From Chiridota heheva (lineage: Eukaryota; Echinodermata; Holothuroidea; Apodida; Chiridotidae): a stretch of 64,000 bases of DNA. Location of the stretch: positions 62,001 through 126,000 of the forward strand of contig JAIGNY010002799.1 in NCBI GenBank assembly GCA_020152595.1, in the 5' to 3' direction. This document shows, in pieces, positions 33,843 through 46,100 of this stretch. Below the pieces are notes generated by a model that did not search any database, was not told where the DNA came from, and saw only the letters and a list, made by a program, of their open reading frames with translations. Numbering within the stretch: position 1 is the stretch's first letter; each line of letters opens with the position of its first letter. Position numbers and translations under genes: made by a program.

Positions 33843-34554
33843 ATTTAATCCAAATCACTTATAACATTGGTCATTAACAGCTTTAGAATATTTAGGTATT
33901 AAAAGACTTGCTGGCCAAAAAGTGAGGTGTTACTTTTTGCTAATTTATGTAGATTTTAAGCAATAAAAGGCACATCACATGGTCTGCTTTTTACAGAAAT
34001 TTTCACCCATCACATGCAAGTGAACAAATTCTAAAAAGTCAATGGGAAAACACATACAAATTTTAAGACTCTGGATTTAGTAATAATTATGATATTCCGT
34101 ACCGCAAAGGTATTAGATTTAGTGAGAGTCTCTATTTAAATACACCTTTACCTTTCCGACCAGCAGCTCCTTTAACATCAATGAGGTTGAAATTCACCTA
34201 CTTTTCTCATGAAAACCCCTTGCTTCACTAATCCTCTCCACAATATTTTAACAAATGCAATCATCTCTGCTTGAAACTTTTAAACCTCATTCCAATCAAT
34301 ATATACCGAGAAAAGACATTTATATCCATCATTTTTCAATGACTGAAATTAATGGGAACATTACATTCAGATTTTGGGTCAATTCATTACTCATATTTTT
34401 GTCTAGAACAAAAATTCCTTCAAGTTTGACCAATTCCAACTCAAAATATTATTTTCAGAGACTACTCAAAATCTAATACTCCCTTTTCTTTGATTATTGA
34501 ACAAAAGCCTTTTTTAGGTGTCAGTAGACCTTTTAAAGAAAATATTTTCATGTT

Positions 34555-35127
34555 TTAAAGGATATTCTTATGTTTTTTCATAACCTTTCATAAGAAAGAG
34601 AAAAATTTCAGAAACAATTTAGTACAAAAAATCATGTTGATATCTTATTCCTAGCAGGAGATATTCAAATTTTAAGGTTCACAAAAAATGCCAATAAACG
34701 AATAGGAAAAGGCTCAGTATGACATCACAGCAACACATTCTCTCACAAAGTTGATGTATTTCATTAAAATCTATTAACCTTTTTATTAGTAAAACCTGCT
34801 AGAAAAATAAATTAATGAAAAGGTATTTATGTACATTGCCAAATATACACTACTTCAATAATTTTGGAAAATTGTTTCTAATCATTCAGAAACAACCAAT
34901 TAACATTCAAAGAAATACATAAACATTTGCTATGTAATTGCTTCTATGACATCATCAAACAAAAATTCATCATACTGTACAAAAACTTTAAAATGCAACT
35001 GGGAAATCTTTACAAATCCGTATCTCCTGAATGGAATAGATATCAACCTGATTTTTGTACCAAATTGGCTCTAAAAGTTTGCTCTTTTAAATACAATTTT
35101 ACAAAAGACCATGGGAATATTCCTTTA
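34555..35127. mobile_element. Family 2 inverted-repeat element copy 2
   Basis: Left TTAAAGGATATTCTTATG, right ACCATGGGAATATTCCTTTA. Ends diverged. Confidence 0.55.
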
Positions 35128-36161
35128 TCTTCTTCCAAGTACACTGTAAATTATGCCCCTTATACTCTTAGGACATTTCTGTGTGAATTAATGCTGAGGT
35201 AAAGTGTTTACAAGCGTATATAATGCATGGTTCACAGGATTTTGGCTCAAGTAGAATGACCTGACTTTAGGAGTCATTTGTGAGTGCAAAATCCTTTAAA
35301 CCGTGAAGATACACATCTAAACACGATGCCAAAAACATTACTAAACTTTTTTTTAAATCAAATTTCCATGTTAGATTGTTTGAAATGAATAAAAAAGAAT
35401 GAAAAACGAGAAAAGTTTACATACATTTTTTCGCTTTCTTAAGAAATTCAACCGTTGTAAAAATGCACTAAATCAAAAATGAACGTTGTACATTATGGGA
35501 ATTTAATTAATGCATGGGTCATGACAATGCAAATACTCCATAGACATTTTTTAATGCAAAATTATTCAAACTTCTATTCAAGTCCGGTTCTTTTGTTATT
35601 ACCAGACATTTACTTTGCAAATTGTTAAAAATTCGAATCTGAATGCATAACACTAAACATTTTGCGTAAGCAAATGATATTAATATTTTCTGCTTTTACG
35701 ACTGTTATTATAAAAGGAAACGTGTATCCAATGATCTTTTTTTTAATGTTATTTTCTAATTGTAAGAAAATAGGGTTAATAAAAGTATGTGAAAAACACC
35801 CCTTGGCACTTTTTTCCCTTCAACCAGAACATGTCTCTTCACTAAAGCAGTTTCGCTGCATTCTTTAGAATTTTCAATAATCATTTACAATAGTTTGATT
35901 CTATTCAACTCCTTGAGTCAATCTGCTACGTTAACCACCACCAAGATTGTTAAATCAATCTAATATCAATCTATTCTTTCAACCATTTTTATATTTTTCA
36001 CTTTTTCAAGATGATTTATACCTTAAGATGTGGTGTCCTCTTAGTAACGAGTAACTCATACCATTTGACTTTTATACCCAACTTATAACAAGCTGGATCT
36101 AGCGGCATGACCATACTCCAAAACAATTGTGAGGGTGGGGGTACAAAAGTGACTCATGTCA

Positions 36162-36317
36162 ACATCCAATATATGTGGGGGTCCAAGCAACCTTGATACC
36201 ATTATTTCTAAAAAGTATGATCTGTACCCCCCTCCCCAACATCCAATATATGTGGGGGTCCAAGCGACCTTGATATCATTATTTCTGAAAAGTGATCTAT
36301 CTTTCCCCCCCCCCCCC
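36162..36317. repeat. 78-bp tandem duplication
   Basis: ATCCAATATATGTGGGGGTC at 36162 and 36240, followed by a C-rich run. Confidence 0.8.
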
Positions 36318-36526
36318 CCTTCCTTCTTCCCACCTCCTCACACACACTGACTGGATCCAACCATATTTATTTACGGAGCATGCAGACATATCAAATTATG
36401 TACTTACTATATGAAGGAAGTATGCTGTCTAGTAAATATCCATTCAACCCAAGTTTTTTAATACTACGAAAAAGACTGGGAATTTGCCCAAAGCAATTAC
36501 ATACCATACACCCTCTTTCCCTATCA

Positions 36527-36692
36527 AAGCCTATTAGGTAGGCATTGAAGCCTATTATGTAGGCATTGAAGCCTATTATGTAGGCATTACAGCCTATTAT
36601 GTAGGCATTGAAGCCTATTATGTAGGCATTGAAGCCATTTATGTAGGCATTGAAGCCTATTGTGTAGGCATTGAAGCCTATTATGTAGGCAT
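36527..36692. repeat. 21-bp repeat, about 8 units
   Basis: GCCTATTATGTAGGCATTGAA; each unit holds the inverted pair GCCTA/TAGGC. Confidence 0.9.
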
Positions 36693-37699
36693 TAAATTTA
36701 AATGTTATCTTAAAAATATTAATATTTTGGCAGAAAATGAATTTGAACTAATTTAGATTGAAGAAATAAAATTGGATCAATTACAAAATATATGAAAGAT
36801 TATTTATTTTATGGATATCAAAAAAACAGGTAGAAAAATAATAATACTTCCCTACAACATGCAACTGTCTGTGAAAAATTGAACTCAATCAAATTTGAAA
36901 AGGTAGATATTAACAGAGATCCCAGACAAATGGTTAAATACATTTGCACTCTCTCGTTTCTACAACCATAAATCAGCTAAATTAATCATTTTCTAGAAAA
37001 GTGTAAGACTAAAATATCTACAAAATATAACATCATGACGAGCAGAACCAAGTAAAATTCAATCTTATTTCAATACTTTTTATCTTTAAAAAATGACAAA
37101 AATTTTAAAGGCAAAACAACAATACAAGCCACATTATGATAACATTACAATAACAATGGGTTACCTACATACAGTGGTGGGGCGTAATACAGGAACTGTG
37201 CATCTTCTGACACTCCACTTTGATAACTTACAACACTTTTCCACATTTAAAACAACAATGTAAAACCACAGCTTTCGACAAAGTGAAAAATAAAAGTATA
37301 CAAATGTTACCAGTCTATTTAACCTTGGTACCTGAATGTAAAAAGCATTATTTTTTCAACTTTTTGGTCTATTTCATCAACTTATATTCCCAAAGTGCTT
37401 CATATATGCTTTGATGGATATCTTATGGAATAAGGTGGCCAGAAAAGATTTCCAATGGGGAACCATCTGAAAGCTAGAGTGAAAATGGAGTCATTGAGCT
37501 GTACAATGAAAGAAACATATTGGCGATGTACTCGGAAGGGAACCCAACAGTGAAATAGCCTAAACTTGAGACACAAGATGGAAAGTAAAAAAAAGGGGTG
37601 GGGGCGGGCGGGGGGGAGACCAGTTGACATGGAGAAGAGTTTTTGACATTATACGGACATTCCCTATTTTTGCCAAATAAAAATTCCCCAAAACAACCA

Positions 37700-37832
37700 A
37701 CTTAATCTCCCCAACTTAATCTCCCATACATAATCTCCCATACATAATCTCCCATACATAATCTCCCATACTTAATCTCCCATACATAATCTCCCATACT
37801 TAATCTCCTATACTAAATCTCCCATACTTAAA
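37700..37832. repeat. 14-bp repeat
   Basis: AATCTCCCATACAT with TACTTA variants, about 9 units. Confidence 0.85.
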
Positions 37833-38044
37833 ATAAAAAACGTTAATTTTGAGATACATAACTTCTTGTAAACTCACTGTGAAGTTTACGACACAAGATG
37901 TCAGTGTGGAGACTAAGTTATGTGTAGTGTAGGAGCAGGGCCTGTGGGAAATTATTTCTAACGCAGACGTTTCGTGACCTTTGGTGCAAGCTCGGGTTGC
38001 TATTAAATTGGGCTTAGCTAATGTCCACGTAACGTTTTACTTAA

Positions 38045-38970
38045 GTTTTGCTGATGATATCTGCTCTACTTTCATCTACATATTAACACATGCAAACCAA
38101 AGTGACCAGGCTCAATCAGTATGCTGAGCAAACTGGGCTCAGAATTAATAAGAATAAGACAGCTCATAACAGCAAATGTGCAAACAAAGTTTTATTGATA
38201 ACCAACAACTAAATGAAGTAAACAAGTTCAGATACCTTGGTGCAACAGTAAGCTTACAAGGTGGTGGCAAGGAAGATATCCAAAACAGAATCCCTAAAGC
38301 AAGAGTAGCATTTATAAAGTTAAATAAGATATGGAACTCAAGCACATTCTCAATGTATACAAAAATATGACTGTTCAAATTTCTTGTTAAGTCTGTACTC
38401 TTGTATGGTTGTGAGACATGGAGAGTTAATGTAGCAGATGATAAAAGCTGGATACATTTATGTTCAAATGTTACAGAAGAATTTTGAAGATCAGATGGCC
38501 ATATGTAATATCTAACGATGAAATACTGAAAATCACTAAACATGACAAAATCAGCACTGAAGTAAAAAAAAGGTGGAGGTGGATTGGTCATGTGCTGCGC
38601 ATAAGCACTATTAAGAGGTGTGTGACAGTTTGTTTGATGAGGGCTTAATGGCACCACAACAAAGGGTCAACTTGTGCCTGAGAGGTTAGATCACTCTAGG
38701 AAGGAAAGAAAACAGGGGGAGAATAAGCGAAATACAAGAGCAAAAAATGGGGAAAAAGTGTGACAGCTAAGATGTGAAAACCAGAGGGAGAAGGAAAGTT
38801 GGTCGTCCTAGAACGACCTGGAGAAGGACAATAGAGGAGAGGAAAGTGATAAGATGGAGCTTATGGACAAAAGCCCATAACAAGAGTCCAGTGGAGAGAG
38901 TGCACTGCAGCCTTATGGGCGAGGAGGCCTGAAGAAACTAGGTGAGGTGAGGTGAGACTAGGTGAGGTGA
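38045..38970 (+). mobile_element. LINE relic with RT and C-terminal domain, split by LINE copy D
   Basis: Frames give FADD at about 38050, NKFRYLGATVSLQGGGKEDI, VKSVLLYGCETWRVNVADD, RWRWIGHVLR, then after the 129-bp insertion a KPEGRRKVGRPRTTWRRTIE-like reading near 38780-38850. Tail is a GGTGA-rich microsatellite at 38938-38990. Many stops; old copy. Confidence 0.78.
38629..38757 (-). mobile_element. LINE copy D, 129-bp 3'-end insertion with target duplication
   Basis: Only the 3' end of the family (tail TTTGTTTGATGAGGGCTTAA at the left). It is bounded by GTGTGACAG at 38620-38628 and 38758-38766, a perfect 9-bp duplication, and splits an older LINE relic. Confidence 0.88.
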
Positions 38971-40104
38971 GACTAGGTGAGGTGAGGTTATGTCCATGTA
39001 ATGGAGAAAGAGAGAGAACAGCTTGGGTTGAGAAGCTGGAATGAGGCTGTAGCACCAGCACATGAACCAAGACACTATGAGGCCTCATTCTCCAATATGA
39101 GGCGAAATGAGGGGTAAGGTACAAATAAAAGCAGTGCTGTATTCCTTGTACCTATCAATCTTACGTTTGGGTGTATACTTGTCCTCACAATATGAATAAT
39201 ACTATATTCATCTTACAAAATGCACTTGATTCCACTTCACAAAAGTGATACTTCTCACTGTGAGGACTTGAAAGAAAAAAAAAAAATTGAAAAAGAGATG
39301 AAAGACCACTACCACGTGACAATTTTAATCTCTATGATCGCTTGAAAATGAAGAGACAAGTTGCTTAAATTTACCACAATTCACAGAACACAACACCAAA
39401 AAGGAATAAATCAACCAATAATAAAAACCCAAACCTTGAATGAAGATAATTAATAAGATAAACCGCTATAGACTTCAAAGACAGAGGGACTCCAAACCTA
39501 AACTCTAAATTATAAAAGGATCAAACTTAACATTAAATTCAAATAATATACACAGGTATAATAGGATGGGTCATCTAGCAGGGAGGTGAGGGGAGGGGGG
39601 AGGGGAGGGGAAACAAGAATATGAAGAAAACAAAATCCTAGCTTCAAGCGGAAAATCATGTTTCCATTAAACATAGTTGCTCACCAGTAAATACATTATG
39701 AAATTCACCGTTAGCACAGTAATATTTTCTTCAATTTCATTGGAATCATTCCTCCATTTTACCTGCAATTCGGAAAGTAAAATCCTCCCCAGCGGTGCAC
39801 TTTACCCCCTCGCATGCTACGCCTCCACTAATAAAGTGATCATAGATAGTTCCCTCCATTACCTAAAACGTTAATAGCTGTAAATGCAGAGTATTAATAG
39901 ATTCCATTTTTCTTTTATACAGAGGTGCTTGTATATCTTGCAGCCGTTAAAAATTCCCAACACCGCTTTAAGCTTGAACCATACAATTAATACCAGTTAC
40001 AGTGCGCCATATCGCGTAGTAGCGTAATTGTGTCGCGTCTCAGAGTTGAACTTGTTTGGGACTTTCTGAAATTAAACAAAGTTTCTTAAATCTTGACTGA
40101 AATT

Positions 40105-40500
40105 TTGAGCAGATTTCCCATAAACGACGTAACAATATCATAAATGATGTAACAATATCATAAACGACGTACCAATATCATAAACGACGTACTAATATCA
40201 TAAACGATGTACCAATATCATAAACGACGTACCAATATCATCAACGACGTACCAATATCATCAACGACTACCAATATCATAAACGACATACCAATATCAT
40301 AAACGATGTACCAATATCATAAACAACGTACCAATATCATAAACGACGTACCAATATCATAAACAACATACTTATATCATAAACGACGTACCAATATCAT
40401 AAACAACGTACCAATATCATAAACGACATACCAATATCATAAACGACATACCAATATCATAAACGACATACCAATATCATAAACGACATACCAATATCAT
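40105..40500. repeat. 20-bp minisatellite, about 20 units
   Basis: CATAAACGACGTACCAATAT and variants (ACAACG, GACATA). Confidence 0.93.
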
Positions 40501-41849
40501 ACATTTTGCATGGACATGTTTCCCAGCACACCAAGCGTGAACCAGATCATAATTGCTGTGGATGTAAACAGAGCTCCCGCACAACATTATCATGAGAACA
40601 CAACAAAACATTCTAAAACACTATCTTTGAAATTCCATGTTTGAGCCCATATTTTTTATAATTTCATGACTTTCCAAGCCTATAGAAACTAAAATAGTAT
40701 ATTTTATGACATCCCATGAACTAATGTACCAGTGGGAGTTATGTCTACGCCACCCAATCAATGCCTTGGCAGTTTGACCCCTTTTCCTAAATTTTATGAA
40801 GCTCTGGTCTCCTTTCTGCTCCCAGTCAAGCAAGGGTTACTATTAACTCCTAATGAAGCGTAGGTTGGCTTTCCGAACACCGTCTGGTACGAATTACACG
40901 TGTACTAGATCCAAGTAACTTCTGTTGTCAACAGAGAGCATCAGCTTCATTTTAAATTGTCCATAATAAAAACAACCTCAGTTGAAATGCTCAGTCCCTT
41001 GTATAAGATATATGACAAACTGCTTAAAAAAAAAATCATGAAAATCTTTCCATAATTTTTTTTCTTTACAAAGAGCATTTAATTCTTGAGTACAACAGTT
41101 TGAAAAGTTGATCAAAATCTATTTTCTGCGTAATGGTTGATTGAAGTTTCAATATTGAATATATACAAAACATGTGTAGTATGTTGAAAGCATCCAACAT
41201 ATCTTTATGGAAATCTGTCAAATGTGTTCCTAATATATTAAGGCATTGGGCTATTCCACTTTCCGTCACACGTAACTGATTGGCTAATTAACCTAGCAGA
41301 CCTTGGGGTCTCTAGGGCCATTCCAGTCCCTTACACATGTAGTGAACCAGAAAATGACCCCCCACCCGTTGATGACATTGAGAGCATCTTTTCCAGGTTA
41401 ATACTGGTGATTATAGCCAAGTTTAAACCACATTTGTTGGCCGTTTTCTGCAACTTTTAGTATCAGAGGTAATATATAATGGTAATAAATCATAAAATAA
41501 TGGGTTGATAGTAGAAAAAAGAAAAGCTTTTTAAATGATGTCATCACAAACATACATTTTCTTTAATAGGTCCATGAATTCAATAAATTGTGAAATGGTT
41601 TATTTTACACAATTCAAACTGTAACTTCTTTCATGATGTTCATTAAATTTTTAAATCATCTAGTTAATGTTGCGTCCATGTCCCACAAGTCGTGCAAGAA
41701 AATGAAAGCAATTTTTCTGGGCAGACAAAACAAGGTAAAAAGGGGAAAATGGTCAGCTATTTTGAAGAATTGACTAGAAAATGTAAAACCCTTCACCTTG
41801 TGCACCTTACAGTTTTGGGAATCTAAAAAACAAGGTTCAATCCCATCAA

Positions 41850-42130
41850 GCCCTAAGGGCTTATAAAGCCGGGGCTTAAAGAGTCGGTGCTTATACCTAG
41901 CCCTGAGGGCTTATAGCCTGTTTCCATGGTGCTAAGCAGATGAGAGTGCTTAACCCCTCTGGATGGGACACCTGTCCATAGCAGGTTAACTCCCCAGCCA
42001 AAACTGGTACTCAATTCACAGCTGAGTGAATTGAGGTAAATGGGATGAAGTGTCTTGCTCAAGGACACAGCACAGTGTGTACCTTTTGGGTAAGAACTAA
42101 TGCCCTAACCACTGGGCTACTACACTCCCA
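41850..42130 (-). mobile_element. SINE core family, copy 3
   Basis: On the minus strand: GTAGCCCAGTGGTTAGGGC, GTGTCCTTGAGCAAGACACT, CACTCAGCTGTGAATTGAGT, GGAGTTAACCTGCTATGG and a GGCTTATAAGCCC-like 3' part. Confidence 0.72.
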
Positions 42131-43023
42131 GGAATAACTACAAATAATCACTTCCAAGTAGACAGTTAACTGCCCTTCAGTCAACACTAATTTCTGCCTA
42201 AGTACACGTTGAATTCCTCCAAGTAGATTCCTCATTGGACCAACTACACACTCAGTCTAGATTGATAGGAGCACCAACTGGATCCTACATGCTTACTTAG
42301 TCCACTTTTGTACACTTTTTCGAGTATTACCCAAATCCATCAGGAGTCACGAAGTAACAAAAGGTATCAAAATTTGGTTCCTCACAACCAACCAAACTGT
42401 TTTGTCATCTACACCCTTCACTCAATTACTGAATTTATTTCGAACCCATAATGAGCGCAATCTGAATTCCTCACAACTATCCATCAGATTTAGTTCTACC
42501 TGGAGTCCTGTCAGTCCGAAAGTGGGTACTTCACAAATACAAGTCCAAGATGCATCCCCAGTGTCAACTGGATGCATCATCTGTGTCAACTGGATCTTTT
42601 ATGAGTCTCCACCATACTGCTCATAAGCACATGTTGATTCTTCCACCAAACTAACTTGACCATTTCTACATTTCACACTATACAGACTAACTGCTTGTAC
42701 AAGAGTCAATGTAATACCTTTACAATTCAGTCACGCCATCCAACTATTACCAGTCCAGGAAATAATGCTTGACACACACAACTAAGCTCTCCTATGTATA
42801 AATCATCTATTAATAAACATATAAATTAGAAATGTTGATACACAACATAAGAATAACAATTAAATACCTTACTCCATCATATTTCATTCATCCAACAAAA
42901 TACATAAATACTGCTTTTCCAAACATTTTTTTTTTTTAATAGAAACCAACCCTCTTATTAGAGTATGAAAAGTGTTCTTATATACAAATCAAAATTTTCA
43001 GAAGCAACACCTTTGGCAGATCA

Positions 43024-43134
43024 TTGAAGCAACATCAATCTACCTTGATGACACTGTAGATTGAAGTAACATCAATCTACCTTGGTGACACTGTAGATTG
43101 AAGTAACATCAATCTACCTTGATGACACTGTAGA
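43024..43134. repeat. 37-bp triplication over the TM9SF2 stop codon
   Basis: Units begin TTGAAGTAACATCAATCTAC at 43024, 43061 and 43098. The right unit holds the genuine last codons and TGA; the other two lie in the 3' UTR. Confidence 0.92.
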
Positions 43135-43176
43135 TCTTCATGACAAACCAGAAACAGGAGAAGAAGCCAACGGTTC
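43109..43176 (-). CDS. TM9SF2: TM9SF2 terminal exon
   Basis: [20 protein letters not shown] then VD and TGA at 43109-43111. The KIYSVIKVD end is a family landmark, with the C-terminal KVD sorting-type tail. The last codons and stop lie in the first unit of a 37-bp triplication that continues downstream. Confidence 0.94.
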
Positions 43177-46100
43177 CTGCAAAGAAAAGTCAAAGGAAAT
43201 ATTTACAGCTGTTGCTACCGGTTACCTAAAACAACTATTGCAAAATTTGGTATGTGCGCCTTCATAACTCCGAAGGAGTATGTTCCAGCAACTTTTCAAG
43301 GACACAGCATGTTAGTCCCCTCAGGGGTGTAGAAAGCTTTTGATAAGTGGGGAGCACAAACTTTGCCACCCAAGTCATATGCATGTCCGCCATCCCTATC
43401 TGTTGATAATAAAGTTAAGTAAAAGGGACACTTTTCCATTGGGAACACATTCCCCTGTACATGAAACTGACAAAAGTCACCAGTTTCCTACTATTGGGTC
43501 AGCAACTTAAGGGGTATTTCATCTTGAAAGGGGCACTTTTGTAATATTTAAAATAAAAAGTGTGCGCACAATCTACCAGTTCTTGCACCTTTGACAGTAA
43601 TTAAGGGGCACTTTTTCATTTTTCAGCAAGTGCGGCACATGCCACCAAGTCCTCCCCCCCCCCCTCCTCCCACCTATGAGTCCCTTGATATGTATAATAT
43701 GATATGACTGTCATTGGTAAACCCTGCAAGATCAGTTTACATTGCTGTTTGGGCATGCAATACCATAATATATAACAACCACACATGAAATATTTGTTTT
43801 TTCACTTCATAACTGATCACAGAAATCACTTTCTACATTAATTGTCCCTCTGTTTTTGTCTTCTCTTTTAAAGAAATAGTTCCGTGAATTTGCATTTGTA
43901 TTAATATGATGAAGGACTATTAAAGAAACAAATTGGTGTAAAACTATGTTGATATCTTATTCTGTTTGGGAGTTATTGCATTTCTAAGACTTCATCAGTT
44001 TGACCTTGCAGTGTCCAATGTGATGTCATAAAGGCAGATCCAAGACAATTTGTAAAAATTATATTTTTTTTCTCCAAAATAAAAAAAAACTGTTTTACTC
44101 TTGACCTATTTAGTGTACGTTTTGTGATCAGATAGGCAAAATACATTCTCATAAAGTGCATGCTATACCCCATCTCAATTAATAAACAAAAAATGCATCC
44201 TATGATTTTTAAAGAGGCAATTTGCAAAAAATAAACAGAAAATGTCTGGTATTTGCCTTCATCACACTGTACTCTGCGAGGTCACTTTTCAACAGACTTG
44301 CGCAATCTTTGAAATGCAATACCTCCTAAATGGAACAAGACATCAACAAGGGTTTTTACACCAATTTGTTTCTTTAATTGTCCTCTATCATATATAGGGA
44401 ACTGCATGGAGATATTCCTTTAAAGAATTTGTTCAAGGTCAACCAAGTTCATCTCATATGAAAGAGGAACTCAAAAGAAACTACTTCAATATCCCGTTAA
44501 GGAGATATTCAAGTTAAAAGTTCTGTATCACTTGTGTAGAAATGACTGGTGTAGTAAGTCTACTATGGAAGGTTGGCGCCCTCATCCGTTGGCACCCTCA
44601 TCTTCACATTCTTAACAATTATTAAAGCATTTTGAAGAAAATTGATTGAATGATTTTACTATTTGAATTATGTTTCCTAAAACTTTCTTTTGGTGGTAAA
44701 TTGTTATTACCCCTATTAGATCCAGTTTTACTACTTTCCTGACATATCCAATAGTTTTTAAGCCACAAAATCACATCACAAAATATGATATGATATATAA
44801 AGACTTGAGGAATCTGAGGCTATGACATCACAACCAGCCTGATTTCAGTCGTTTCCATACAAATCATACCAAACTTTAAACCCAAATATCTCCTTAGCAG
44901 AATAAGATTTTTGAATGCTTTCTTCACCATTTTGTTTCTTTTTGCTTGACCCCTGAACAAATCCTTTATTGTGAAATAATCCACACTTATTGTTAATCTA
45001 AACAAAAAGCCAGTGCACTTACCACAAAACAAGAAGAACAACAACACCATAATTATGGTGTATCCAAAATACAGGAATTTACTTGCGGCACCATGAAGCT
45101 CCAGCCGAGACATGAAATAATGGATACAATACACGAAGAAGTAAAAAGCGGTGAAGCCACTGGTCAGGAAAGACCGCCACCACCATTGGTAATCCTGGGA
45201 AAATAACAGAAAAATAATTTAGTCAAATGATTGACTATCAAATTATTTAGAGGTGTAAGGACACATAGATATGTAATAATTGTCAGAAAGAGCTTTCAAT
45301 TCTGAACAAAATAGCTTTTTAAATCATAGGATAGGCACCCCATAGGAAAGGCACCCATAGATAAGGCACCCATAGATAAGGCACCCATAGAAAAGGCACC
45401 CATAGGAAAGGCACCCATAGGAAAGGCACCCCATAGGAAAGGCACCCCATAGGAAAGGCACCCCATAGGAAAGGCACCCCATAGGAAAGGCACCCATAGG
45501 AAAGGCACCCATAGGAAAGGCACCCCACAGGAAAGGCACCCCATAGGAAAGGCACCCATAGGAAAGGCACCCATAGGAAAGGCACCCATAGGAAAGGCAC
45601 CCATAGGAAGGCACCCATGGAAAGGCACCATAGGAAAGGCACCCATAGGAAAGGCACCCCACAGGAAAGGCACCTGTAGGAAAGGCACCTATAGGAAAGG
45701 CACCCATAGGAAAGGCACCCATAGGAAAGGCACCCCAGGAAAGGCACCTATAGGAAAGGCACCCATAGGAAAGGCACCCCATAGGAAAGGCACCCATAGG
45801 AAAGGCACCCCATGGAAAGGCACCTATAGGAAAGGCACCCATAGGAAAAGGCACCCATGGGAATGGCACCCATAGGAAAGGCACCCCACAGGAAAGGCAC
45901 CTATAAAGAAGGCACCCATAGGAAAGGCACCCGTAGGAAAGGCACCCATAGGAAAGGCACCCATAGGAAAGGCACCCATAGGAAAGGCACCCATAGGAAA
46001 GGCACCTATAGTTCTTTTCAAATTAAGTTTAGCCGAACGTGATTTCTTCAGTACTTCGACTAATCAAATGCTGGGGGAACTTTTCCTTTGTTTCCCAATC

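Larger units (their letters stand above)
31909..43108. other. Intergenic region between TMEM256 and TM9SF2
   Basis: The two genes converge on this 12.4-kb space. Besides the listed repeats and LINE relic, the stretches 31909-33054, 35128-36161, 36693-37699, 38991-40104, 40501-41849 and 42131-43023 hold no exon I can support on either strand. Confidence 0.5.

Noticed and set aside
45296-46021. Several overlapping open frames rich in Gly, Ala, Phe and Pro
   Set aside because: Minisatellite of 14-15 bp read in many frames; inside a TM9SF2 intron.
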